The notes below the pieces were generated by a model. That model was not told the DNA's origin and searched no databases. It saw only the letters and a list, made by a program, of their open reading frames with translations. From contig CAXTNV010000001.1 of the NCBI GenBank assembly GCA_964245755.1, positions 62,001 through 126,000 on the forward strand: a DNA stretch of 64,000 nucleotides, read 5' to 3'. This stretch comes from Lichenicoccus sp964245755 (GTDB lineage: Bacteria; Pseudomonadota; Alphaproteobacteria; Acetobacterales; Acetobacteraceae). Below, in pieces: positions 44,046 through 52,044 of the stretch. Position 1 is the first letter of the stretch; each line of letters starts with the position of its first letter. The translations under genes and the position numbers were made by a program.

Positions 44046-44963
44046 TCAGCCGCGCCCGGTCAGCAGGTAGCAGGGACAGCCGGCGCTGCGCGACGCGTGC
44101 GGGTCGGGTTCGAGCAGCTCTTCCACGGCCATGCGACGCAACCGCAGCACCACGAAGTCGGCCGGTCCATCCAGGATGTAGTCGTAATCCTCGGCCAGCA
44201 CCGACAGCCAGTAGCCGACCCCCTGCCGCTCGGTCAGGATCATCGGATCCGACGTGCTGACCAGCAGACCCTGCTTCAGCGCCAGCTCCGCATCCGGACC
44301 GTTCGTGACGTGGTAGAGATAGGCGTCGGCGCGATCGGTGGCGCGCAGGTTGCGCGGATCGACCCGCTGCAGCAGCACGTCGTGCGGACCGAGCAGGCGC
44401 GGCTCCGGGTCAGGCTGCGGCGGCTCCGGGATGGTCGCGGCGGCGGTCGGCGCTGCCGGCACTTCAGGGGCGGTCGCCTCGTCCTCGGGCGGATCGTATC
44501 TGGCAGGGTCGTCTCTGGACGGGTCGTCGTCTGGAGCCGCCTGCGCCCCCTCGAACAGGTCCTCCTGCGGCACCGGCGCCGGCCGCGCACGCATGCGCCG
44601 CACCGGCGTGCTGTCTCCATCTGGGGCCGCCTCGGCTTCCGCCGCCGCGCCCTCGGCCTTCGAGGCCGCCGGATCCGATCCGAAGGGCAGTTCCTCGGTC
44701 TGCAGCGCGCCACGCGAGAGGCGTGCACGGGCGCGGCCGATACGTCCCTCGAGATCCTTGCTCATCGTCGCTCCGGGCGCGGCCGCGCCGACCGCCCGCC
44801 AGTACAGGGCGACGGCTTCCTGAGGATGACGCGCGCCACGCACCCGGCGCAGCACCCGGCCGCTCTCATCCTCGATGCGAAACACCTGGACGTCGAGCCC
44901 GCCGGGAGCCCCATCCGCCCGCGCCCGAACCCTGCCGCTTTTCATCGGCGCTACCACATCCAT
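44046..44963 (-). CDS. Hypothetical protein with disordered middle and conserved-looking C-terminal domain
   Basis: This is about 305 residues. The N-terminal 75 or so (VQVFRIEDESGRVLRRVRG, AVALYWRAVG) look like a small folded region. Residues 95-190 are rich in Ala, Pro, Asp and Glu and likely disordered. The last 110 residues (YLYHVTNGPDAELALKQG, GVGYWLSVLAEDYD, LRLRRMAVEELLEPDP) form a compact domain. Its opening is reminiscent of ADP-ribosyl-transferase-like or phosphotransferase folds, without a recognisable catalytic triad. Two starts six codons apart are possible. It is convergent with the nucleoside hydrolase. No function is assigned. Confidence 0.65.
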   Translation of the reverse strand: MDVVAPMKSGRVRARADGAPGGLDVQVFRIEDESGRVLRRVRGARHPQEAVALYWRAVGAAAPGATMSKDLEGRIGRARARLSRGALQTEELPFGSDPAASKAEGAAAEAEAAPDGDSTPVRRMRARPAPVPQEDLFEGAQAAPDDDPSRDDPARYDPPEDEATAPEVPAAPTAAATIPEPPQPDPEPRLLGPHDVLLQRVDPRNLRATDRADAYLYHVTNGPDAELALKQGLLVSTSDPMILTERQGVGYWLSVLAEDYDYILDGPADFVVLRLRRMAVEELLEPDPHASRSAGCPCYLLTGRG

Positions 44964-45149
44964 GCCGGTGCCTACATCGCGGTTGAGCCGTCCTGGCCGG
45001 TCGGCGATGGACGGGCGTCATCTGCCGGCCGATCAAGGCCGTTGCTCAAGGGGGCGCTTCTATCGTCCCGTCCCCCGCTGCGTCAACGCGGGTTTGGCAG
45101 CGTCCGGCCGTATCGGCACCGAGGCTCGATCGACGGCCGGCTTGATCGA

Positions 45150-45569
45150 TCACGCGCCGGCGCGGCAGGCCAGCAACTCGAGTTCGATCTGCATGTCCAC
45201 CGCGTCGAAGCTGCTGACCAGGTACAGGGTTGCGGCCGGACGGGCATCGCCGAATGCATCGCGAAGCAGCGGAAAACAGGCCGGAAAGCCGTCCGCGTCC
45301 TGCATCAGGTAGGTGACGCGCACCACATCCTGCATCGACAGTCCGGCCGATGCCAGCGACGCCGCACCGTTGCGCAGCGCCTGCCGGCACTGCTCCGCGA
45401 GGTGACGCGAGAACCGGCCGCGCACGGGGTCAAACCCGGTAACCCGGCGCAGGCGCACCTCGGGATGGCGGCCGCGGGTCTGCCGGCGCTCGATCGTGAC
45501 GGACGCCCTTGCGCCGCGGAGCAGACGATCCTGAATTTCCTCCTGGGCCGGTCTCTGCGTGGCGAGCAT
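45150..45569 (-). CDS. RidA family protein lacking the catalytic arginine
   Basis: This is about 139 residues ending in a RidA/YjgF-type fold: GLSMQDVVRVTYLMQDADGF, FGDARPAATLYLV and MQIELELLACR. In active enamine/imine deaminases the segment corresponding to RPAATL contains a conserved arginine (PAR), here alanine, which suggests one of the Rid subgroups without that activity. The start at MLATQRPAQ is tentative; an ATG 24 codons upstream (MLKKIEF) lies in an AT-rich stretch. It is divergent from hprK. Function unknown. Confidence 0.72.
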   Translation of the reverse strand: MLATQRPAQEEIQDRLLRGARASVTIERRQTRGRHPEVRLRRVTGFDPVRGRFSRHLAEQCRQALRNGAASLASAGLSMQDVVRVTYLMQDADGFPACFPLLRDAFGDARPAATLYLVSSFDAVDMQIELELLACRAGA

Positions 45570-45731
45570 CTTAAGGACGTCCCCGGCCTGTGCAGGCCAC
45601 AGTTGCGTCACAATTTGCGGAAACTCAATCTTTTTTAACATGGCAGCAACATGTTCGGACGCCGCTCGGGAAAGCGACGTCGGCCGATCGGATCGATTCC
45701 AATCGTGTCTTCCCTGCTCTAGGATTGTCCG

Positions 45732-46154
45732 GTGAGGACCCGGATCCACGCAAGCTGTGCGGCGCGCGATGAAGCCGGCGTGCTGCTGCTCGGTCCTCCC
45801 GGCTGCGGCAAGTCTGATCTGCTGCTGCGGCTGATCGACCGCGGCTTCGCGCTGGTAGCGGATGACCGGGTCGAGCTCGAGCTTGGCCTGGCGACGCCGT
45901 TGCCGGGACAGGAGGGGCTGGTCGAGATGCGCGGGCTCGGCATCCTGCACCTCGCCCACCGGGCACCGGTCCGGCTGATGCTCGCCTGCGAACTCGGCCA
46001 AGCCACGACCCGGCTGCCTGAGCCGGCATGGCATGCACTCGGTCTGCCGCTGCTGCGGCTCGATCCTCGACCGGCCTCGGCCGCTCTGTTGGTGGCGCAC
46101 GCACTGGATTGCGTGCAGCGGCGTACGGCGATGCATGCCGGCGCCTTCGCATGA
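45732..46154 (+). CDS. hprK: HPr kinase/phosphorylase, short alphaproteobacterial form
   Basis: This 140-residue protein corresponds to the C-terminal catalytic half of classical HprK. It has Walker A LLLGPPGCGKSDLLLR, LVADDRVEL and the signature-like VEMRGLGILHL. The N-terminal domain of Gram-positive HprK is absent, as is usual in alphaproteobacteria. It phosphorylates HPr on serine to control PTS signalling. GTG start. Ten bases ahead of rapZ and first of a five-gene PTS regulatory operon. Confidence 0.92.
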   Translation: MRTRIHASCAARDEAGVLLLGPPGCGKSDLLLRLIDRGFALVADDRVELELGLATPLPGQEGLVEMRGLGILHLAHRAPVRLMLACELGQATTRLPEPAWHALGLPLLRLDPRPASAALLVAHALDCVQRRTAMHAGAFA

Positions 46155-46164
46155 GCCCGGTGAC

Positions 46165-47076
46165 ATGACCGGAGCGCGGCGCATCCTGCTGGTCACCGGC
46201 CTGTCCGGCGCCGGCAAGTCGTCGATCCTGCGCATCCTCGAGGATCTTGGCCACGAAGCGGTGGACAACCCGCCGCTTCCGATGATCGGCGAGATCATCC
46301 GGCGCAGCGACGCGCCGATGGCGATCGGTGTCGATGTCCGGACCACCGGGTTCGACGCAGCTTCGCTGCTGCAGGCGCTGACCGGGCTGCGCCGCGATCC
46401 CCGATTGCGCGTCGAGCTGCTGTTCGCAGTGGCCGAGGAGGCGGTGCTGCTGCGTCGCTACACCGCCACGCGCAGGCGGCATCCGCTGGCGCGCAGCGGG
46501 CGGGTGTCGGACGGCATCGACGACGAGATCGGGCTAACCGCGCCGCTGCGCGCGGATGCCGACCTGGTCGTCGATACCTCCGAGCTGCTGCCGGCGGAAC
46601 TGCGTCGTCTGGTGGAAGCGCGCTACGGGGGCGGCGGCGAGGATGTGGCGAGGCTGACCGTGTCGCTGATCTCATTTGCATTCCCCGCAGGTCTGCCACG
46701 CGATTCCGACATGGTATTTGACGCCAGATTCCTCCGTAACCCGTTCTACGACCCTACATTATGCTCATCCACCGGGCTGGACCGGATGGTGGCGGAGCAC
46801 GTCGCATCCGATCCTGACTACTTCGCGTTCCTGGACAGGATCCATGATCTGTTGCGATTGGTGCTGCCGCGGTTCGTTACCGAGGGTAAGAAATATGTTA
46901 CCTTGGCTGTCGGCTGCTCCGGTGGGCGGCACCGCTCGGTGACGCTGGTGGAAGCGCTGGCGCGGCGGCTCGAAGGAGCGGTCTCGGGTTCGAATGGGGA
47001 TGAGGCTCTGCATTGTGTCAGGTTTTCGGTCATCGTGATGCATCGTGAACTCGCGCGCGCGGGGCGGCCGTCATGA
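46165..47076 (+). CDS. rapZ: RNase adapter protein RapZ
   Basis: This is a 303-residue protein with Walker A VTGLSGAGKSSILR and the family signature EAVDNPPLPM. The C-terminal domain has FDARFLRNPFYDP and YVTLAVGCSGGRHRSVTLVE, found in RapZ/YvcJ. It binds small RNAs or nucleotides and in enterics directs RNase E to GlmZ. Starts 10 bases after hprK and overlaps the next gene by ATGA. The segment around 46670-46760 uses codons that are noticeably less GC-rich than its neighbours. Confidence 0.94.
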   Translation: MTGARRILLVTGLSGAGKSSILRILEDLGHEAVDNPPLPMIGEIIRRSDAPMAIGVDVRTTGFDAASLLQALTGLRRDPRLRVELLFAVAEEAVLLRRYTATRRRHPLARSGRVSDGIDDEIGLTAPLRADADLVVDTSELLPAELRRLVEARYGGGGEDVARLTVSLISFAFPAGLPRDSDMVFDARFLRNPFYDPTLCSSTGLDRMVAEHVASDPDYFAFLDRIHDLLRLVLPRFVTEGKKYVTLAVGCSGGRHRSVTLVEALARRLEGAVSGSNGDEALHCVRFSVIVMHRELARAGRPS

Positions 47077-47546
47077 TCGGCATGGTCCTGATCACCCACG
47101 GCGAGCTCGGAGAGACGCTTCGTGCCGCGATGGAGCACGTGGTGGGCCCACAGAAGCAGGTTGCCACCCTGAGCATTGGCGCTGACGACCAGATCCCGTC
47201 CTGCCGCCGGGCGCTCGCCCAGCAGATTGATCAGGTGGATACCGGTGACGGCGTCATGCTGCTAACCGACATGTTCGGCAGCACGCCCTCCAACCTCGCC
47301 ATTGCCGCCATGGAACGCGGCGGGGTCGAGGTGATCGCCGGCGTCAACCTGCCGATGCTGGTCAAGCTGGCCAAGACCCGGTCGCAGCGCACGCTGGCGG
47401 AGTGCGCCCACATCGGCGAAACGGCCGGCCGCAAATACATCGCGGCGGCGTCGCACCTGCCGTCGAGCTGCCTCGGTGGCGCCATGTGCTGCAACGGTAG
47501 CACTCCGCTCAGCCCCCGCGTGCTGGACGAGGCGACGCTGCGCTGA
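47073..47546 (+). CDS. PTS EIIA component, mannose (EIIA-Man) family
   Basis: This is a 157-residue EIIA of the Man family. The phosphorylated histidine is in VLITHGELGETLRAA, followed by MLLTDMFGSTPSNLA, a family signature. In alphaproteobacteria lacking sugar-specific EIIB/EIIC, this protein acts as a regulatory phospho-acceptor from HPr. The C-terminal 25 residues (LPSSCLGGAMCCNGS) are an unusual cysteine-containing tail. The stop codon overlaps the presumed CTG start of ptsH as CTGA. Confidence 0.92.
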   Translation: MIGMVLITHGELGETLRAAMEHVVGPQKQVATLSIGADDQIPSCRRALAQQIDQVDTGDGVMLLTDMFGSTPSNLAIAAMERGGVEVIAGVNLPMLVKLAKTRSQRTLAECAHIGETAGRKYIAAASHLPSSCLGGAMCCNGSTPLSPRVLDEATLR

Positions 47547-47863
47547 CTTCAGCGGACAACCAGTCCTCCGGCAGCCAGCCGCCCGGCGGCGATCCGGTCC
47601 GCCGTGTCGTCACCATCGTCAACCAGCGCGGGCTGCACGCGCGTGCCGCGGCAAAGTTCGTTTCCATGGCCGAGCAATTCGGCGCGTCGATCGAGGTCGC
47701 GCGCGAGGGCGAGATCGTGGCGGCCCGGTCGATCATGGGCTTGATGATGCTCGGCGCCGGCCGCGGCACGCAGATCGAACTGATTGCTGATGGCTGGGAC
47801 GCGCGCGAGGCGCTGGACGCGCTTTCGGGCCTCGTCGAGGCTGGCTTCCATGAGCAGGACTGA
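47543..47863 (+). CDS. ptsH: Phosphocarrier protein HPr, probable CTG start
   Basis: This is an HPr protein of about 106 residues. The active-site histidine is in VNQRGLHARAAAKFV and the regulatory serine region in ARSIMGLMMLGAG. The frame is open from 47501, but there is no ATG, GTG or TTG before an ATG at 47666, which would delete the histidine. A CTG at 47543 overlaps the EIIA stop exactly as CTGA, mirroring the ATGA and GTGA couplings elsewhere in the window, and is the most plausible start. The 20-residue N-terminal lead is longer than usual. HPr takes phosphate from EI and passes it to EIIA. Confidence 0.88.
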   Translation: MTSADNQSSGSQPPGGDPVRRVVTIVNQRGLHARAAAKFVSMAEQFGASIEVAREGEIVAARSIMGLMMLGAGRGTQIELIADGWDAREALDALSGLVEAGFHEQD

Positions 47864-49691
47864 GGCCAGGACCGGAGCCAGATCTCGTTCGGGCCCTGGC
47901 AGGCAGCATCCGGAGCGCAGCTTCGCCGGCGTCGGCATCTCTCCCGGCATCGCCATCGGTCGCCCCGCGGCTCCCAGCGAAGCGCCGGTGGCAGTGACCG
48001 CGCACCGCATCGAGCCTGGAACCGAGCAGGCCGAGGCCGACCGCTTGGCGGACGCCGTGACGCGCTCGCTGCGGCAGCTCGAGAAGCTGAATGCCCGCCT
48101 GGCACTGCTTCCCGAGGAGACGCAGCACGAGATCGCGCCGCTGCTCGATGCCTACCGGCAGATGCTCGGCCCGTCGCGGCTGCTGCGCGGCGCCGCGCGC
48201 CGGATCCAGGAGGAGCGGCTGAACGCCGAGGCCGCCGTCGCCGAAGAGGCGGAGGCATTGTCGCTGCGGCTGCGCGACCAATCCGGGGGCGCCTCCGATA
48301 CCGAGGACGCAGCCGCCGCCATGCGGCGCGCCGAGGAGGTGCGCGAGATCGGCCGCAGGCTGGTGCGCAACCTCACCCGCGCTCCGTTCCGCTCCTTCAC
48401 CGCCATCCCCACCGGCGCCGTGCTGCTGGCCGAGCAGCTGCGCCCGGCGGACGCGGCGCTGATCGACCCTTCCCGGGTCGCTGCGGTGGTCACAGACGAG
48501 GGCGGCGAGGCGGACCACACCGCGATCATGCTCCGCGCCCTCGGCGTCCCGGCCGTGATGGGCGTGGCAGGAGTGACCGAGGCGGCACGCTCGGCAGCGC
48601 TGGTGATCGTGGACGGCGCCGCCGGTACGGTGGTGGTCGACCCGACGCCGGCCACTCTGGCGAACGCGCGCAGCGGAGTCGCCGCCTATGGCCGCGAGCG
48701 GCAGCGCTTCGCCAGGCTGCGCCGCCTGCCGGCGGAGCTCGCCAGCGGCGAGCAGATCGAGCTGCAGGCCAACCTCGAGCTGCCGACGGAGCTGCCGCTG
48801 ATCGCGCAGTCGGGTGCGGCCGGCATCGGCCTGCTGCGCACCGAGTTCCTGTTCATCAACGCCGAGTTCCTGCCGGACGAGGCGGCGCAGGAGGCGGTCT
48901 ACCGCGAGGTGATCGAGGCGATGGGCGCCGACTGCACCACCATCCGCGTGCTCGACTGGGGCGGCGAGAAGCAGAGCGAGGCGCTCGGCAACATCGGCTT
49001 TGCACCCGGCGGCGGCGACCTCAACCCAGCGCTGGGCCTGCGCGGCCTGCGCCTGCTGCTGCGTCATCCCGCGGTGCTGGAGACCCAGCTCGCCGCCATC
49101 CTGCGCGCTTCGAGCGCCGGCCCGGTGCGGGTGATGCTGCCGATGGTCACCATCCTGGGCGAGCTGCGCGCGGCGCGCGCCATCTACGAGCGGGTGGCGA
49201 GGCGGCTGCGCCGCAAGGGGGTCAAGCTTCCCGACAAGCTGCCGCCGCTCGGGGTGATGATCGAGACCCCGGCGGCCGCGATCGGCGCCGACGCGATGGC
49301 GCTGGAGGCGGATTTCCTTGCCATCGGCACCAACGACCTGACGATGTACACGCTGGCGGTGGACCGTGCCTCGGCCGACGTCTCCGCGCTCTACGACTCG
49401 CTGCACCCGGCGGTGATCCGGCTGATCGCCGGCACCACCGAGGCGGCGCTGCGCCTGCGCCGGCCGGTATCGTGCTGCGGCGAGATGGCCGGCAACCCGC
49501 TGCTGATGCCGCTGCTGCTCGGTCTCGGGCTGCGCTCGTTCAGCATGAACGCGTCGGCAGTGCCGCGGGTCAAGCAGGCGGTGCGCGCCCTCAACCTCGA
49601 CGAGTGCCGGCGCTTCGCACGGCGGGTGAGCGAGCAGACCGATCCGGAATCGGTGGCCAGGCTGGTCGCCGAGTTCTCCAAGGCGCGGTAG
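47850..49691 (+). CDS. ptsI: Phosphoenolpyruvate--protein phosphotransferase (Enzyme I)
   Basis: This is a 613-residue Enzyme I. The N-terminal swivelling domain has the phospho-histidine in GGEADHTAIMLRALGVPAVMG. The C-terminal TIM barrel has LLRTEFLFI, the metal-binding GVMIETPAAA, IGTNDLTMYTLAVDR and the catalytic cysteine in SCCGEMAGNPLLMPLLLGLG. It uses PEP to phosphorylate HPr. The first 25 residues (MSRTEARTGARSRSG) are a basic extension. It overlaps the ptsH stop by 14 bases. Last gene of the PTS operon and convergent with the FAD-protein gene two bases away. Confidence 0.95.
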   Translation: MSRTEARTGARSRSGPGRQHPERSFAGVGISPGIAIGRPAAPSEAPVAVTAHRIEPGTEQAEADRLADAVTRSLRQLEKLNARLALLPEETQHEIAPLLDAYRQMLGPSRLLRGAARRIQEERLNAEAAVAEEAEALSLRLRDQSGGASDTEDAAAAMRRAEEVREIGRRLVRNLTRAPFRSFTAIPTGAVLLAEQLRPADAALIDPSRVAAVVTDEGGEADHTAIMLRALGVPAVMGVAGVTEAARSAALVIVDGAAGTVVVDPTPATLANARSGVAAYGRERQRFARLRRLPAELASGEQIELQANLELPTELPLIAQSGAAGIGLLRTEFLFINAEFLPDEAAQEAVYREVIEAMGADCTTIRVLDWGGEKQSEALGNIGFAPGGGDLNPALGLRGLRLLLRHPAVLETQLAAILRASSAGPVRVMLPMVTILGELRAARAIYERVARRLRRKGVKLPDKLPPLGVMIETPAAAIGADAMALEADFLAIGTNDLTMYTLAVDRASADVSALYDSLHPAVIRLIAGTTEAALRLRRPVSCCGEMAGNPLLMPLLLGLGLRSFSMNASAVPRVKQAVRALNLDECRRFARRVSEQTDPESVARLVAEFSKAR

Positions 49692-49693
49692 CT

Positions 49694-51136
49694 TCAGGCT
49701 GGGACGAGGCCGGCAGCCAGGTCGGCCGCGACCTCGCGCGGCTGGATGCTGACCTGCGGCAGACCCATCAGCTCCCCGTAGGTGCCGCGTGCCAGCGGAC
49801 CCACCACGAACAGCTGCTCCCAGGCGCCGCCGCCCGGGCGGATCACCCGGCCGTGCCGATCGACCGAGATCCCGAGCGCAAACGGATCCGCCTCCAGCGC
49901 CCCGGCCTCGTGCAGCGACCGCAGCACCGGATGCCGCTCGACCACCGAGCGATGACCGGGGCCGGTGCAGTTGACGATCGCGGCGACCTCCAGCGAGATC
50001 CGGCTCGCCGGCGGCGCGCCGCGCGGATGCAGGACCACGTGCAGGCCGCCGGCAGCCGGTGCCGCAGAGAGTGGGGTCGCCGCCAGCAGCATCAGGCCGC
50101 CATTCGCCAGCTCGCCCTGCACGACGCGGTCGATCTGCGGCGCCGACTGGTAACGGTGCACGTCCCAGAACGGGCGAAGGTGACGCAGCAGGCGTCGACG
50201 CTCGGCCACCGGCAGGCTGCCCCAAACCACCCGCCCCTGCGTGCGCAGCGCGTCGATCACGTCCTCCCAGGGGCGGCCGAGCCGCGCCGCATCGGCAATC
50301 GCGACGCGCACCCGACGCAGCAGCGCCAGTGCCGTGTCCGACGCGGGCTGATCGAAGCTGCCGTATCCGGCCACCGGCTGCGTCGTGCGCGGGCGCGGCA
50401 GCAGGCCGCGTCGCGAGACGGCGTGGATGCAGGCGCGATGTCCGCGTGCGCGCAGGCCGGCGATGACGTCGCATCCGGTTAGCCCGGTCCCGACCACCAG
50501 GGCTGCAACGTCGCGCGGCAGCCGATCCAGCGCCCCGGGCTGCCACGGATCTGCGACCAGCCTCGCATCGCCGGCGAGCGGGTGCAGGAAGCGCGGCAGG
50601 TCCGGCGCGATGTGGCTGACCGCGAGCACGAGCCGGTCGGCCCGCAGGGTCTGGCCGTCCTCCAGCCGCACCGCGAAGCCGTCCCCCGCCGGCAGTGCCG
50701 CGACCGCGCGTTGCCGCAGGTGGCGGAACTCGGCGCGCGCCGCCTGGATCGCCGCCAGCAGGGTGGCATGCACGTACTGGCCGAACAGCGGCCGCCTCGG
50801 ATACAGCCGCCCGTCCGGCAGCACCCCCTCGGGATCCGCTTCCGGCATGCCGAACGCGCGCAGCCACGCGTCGAAATGATCCGGCAGTTCGGGAAACAGC
50901 GACATGCGCGCCGCCGCGACGTTGACCCGATGCACCGGGTCGGTGGTGGCGTAGGCGAGCCCGGCACCGAGCGTGGCCGCGGGCTCGATCAGCGTGATCC
51001 GCGCCGCCGGGTCGTGATCGCGCAGCAGGTGCAGCGTGAAGGCGGCGCCGGCGAGGCCGCCCCCGATCACGACGACGTCGACCGGTCGTGGCCCGGAGGA
51101 TGCCCGAACCGCCGGCCCTGCCACGGCGATGCTCAT
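49694..51136 (-). CDS. FAD/NAD(P)-binding protein (COG4529-like)
   Basis: This is a 480-residue flavoprotein-like enzyme. VVVIGGGLAGAAFTLHLLRD near residue 20 binds the dinucleotide, VHRVNVAAARMSLFPELPDHFDAWL is a family segment, and VVGTGLTGCDVIAGL marks a second Rossmann motif. Proteins of this group lack a firmly known reaction. No signal peptide is evident. It is convergent with ptsI and divergent from ccdA with a 205-base spacer that shows no obvious feature. Confidence 0.82.
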   Translation of the reverse strand: MSIAVAGPAVRASSGPRPVDVVVIGGGLAGAAFTLHLLRDHDPAARITLIEPAATLGAGLAYATTDPVHRVNVAAARMSLFPELPDHFDAWLRAFGMPEADPEGVLPDGRLYPRRPLFGQYVHATLLAAIQAARAEFRHLRQRAVAALPAGDGFAVRLEDGQTLRADRLVLAVSHIAPDLPRFLHPLAGDARLVADPWQPGALDRLPRDVAALVVGTGLTGCDVIAGLRARGHRACIHAVSRRGLLPRPRTTQPVAGYGSFDQPASDTALALLRRVRVAIADAARLGRPWEDVIDALRTQGRVVWGSLPVAERRRLLRHLRPFWDVHRYQSAPQIDRVVQGELANGGLMLLAATPLSAAPAAGGLHVVLHPRGAPPASRISLEVAAIVNCTGPGHRSVVERHPVLRSLHEAGALEADPFALGISVDRHGRVIRPGGGAWEQLFVVGPLARGTYGELMGLPQVSIQPREVAADLAAGLVPA

Positions 51137-51341
51137 TCAGACCAGAACGATCCCTATCATGCGCATGGCCTACCGTACTGCACGGCTGCGGACCACCTGC
51201 CGCCTTTTCACCGCCTGCGCCGTAACCCGGCAGGGCGAGGCGCGAATATCCTCCAGCCATGCAGGTGAACCAGATGAGACCGATGACAGCCGCGCCGCCG
51301 CGGCGAGGCTGGCCGCCCGAGCCACGCTGCGGCGTCACGCG

Positions 51342-52043
51342 ATGACTGCGCTGCTGCTCGCCCTGGCGGCGGGCGCGCTCACGGTGGCGGCCCCGTGCAT
51401 CCTGCCGATGCTGCCGATCCTGCTCGGCGCCTCGGTGGGGCAGACCAGCCGCGCCCGCCCGGCCTTTATCACGCTGGGCTTCGTGCTGAGCTTCTCCGTC
51501 GTGGCGCTGCTGTTCGGTGTCTTCGCGCAAAGCCTCGGTGCATCGCAGGAGGTGCTGCGGCAGGCCGCGATCGTGCTGCTGCTGCTGTTCGGCGCCCTGA
51601 TGATCTCGCCGCGCCCGTTCGAGCTGCTTGCCGCCCGCATGGGCGGCCTGATCAACCGGGCCGATGCGGTGGGAAGGCGCGCCGGCACGGGAAATCGGGG
51701 CGGCTTCATCCTCGGCATGACGCTGGGCGTGGTCTGGACGCCGTGCGCGGGTCCGGTGCTGGGGTCCATCCTCACCGTCGTCGCGACCTCGAACCGGCTC
51801 GGCTGGTCGGCGGTGCTGCTGGTGGCCTACGCGATCGGGGCAGGCGTGCCGATGCTCGCGATCGCCTATGGCGGCCAGTACGTCACCACGCGGGTGCGCC
51901 GGGTCGTCCGATACGCGCACCGGCTGCAGCAGGCCTTCGGCGTGGCCGTGATCCTGATCGCGGTGGCGCTCTACTACCAGTACGACACCGTGGTGACGGT
52001 ATGGCTCGCCAACTTCTACCCCACCGCCAACCTCGGACTATGA
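51342..52043 (+). CDS. CcdA-family cytochrome c biogenesis/thiol-transfer membrane protein
   Basis: This is a 233-residue protein with six predicted membrane helices. The redox cysteines are in VAAPCILPMLPILLG (helix 1) and VVWTPCAGPVLGS (helix 4), as in CcdA and the DsbD core. It carries electrons from cytoplasmic thioredoxin to the periplasm. Start at MTALLLALAAG removes a polar in-frame extension. The stop is one base from the ATG of a thioredoxin-like gene, so together they correspond to a split DipZ. Confidence 0.88.
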   Translation: MTALLLALAAGALTVAAPCILPMLPILLGASVGQTSRARPAFITLGFVLSFSVVALLFGVFAQSLGASQEVLRQAAIVLLLLFGALMISPRPFELLAARMGGLINRADAVGRRAGTGNRGGFILGMTLGVVWTPCAGPVLGSILTVVATSNRLGWSAVLLVAYAIGAGVPMLAIAYGGQYVTTRVRRVVRYAHRLQQAFGVAVILIAVALYYQYDTVVTVWLANFYPTANLGL

Positions 52044-52044
52044 C

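Noticed and set aside
47666..47863. ATG at 47666 as the ptsH start
   Set aside because: It would remove the active-site histidine and the first beta strand of HPr, which are intact and in frame just upstream.
47733..51920. A very long open frame (about 1395 codons) on the reverse strand
   Set aside because: It is antisense to ptsI and continues through the FAD-protein gene in another frame. Composition is arginine/alanine/glycine-rich shadow sequence, typical of high-GC third-position bias.
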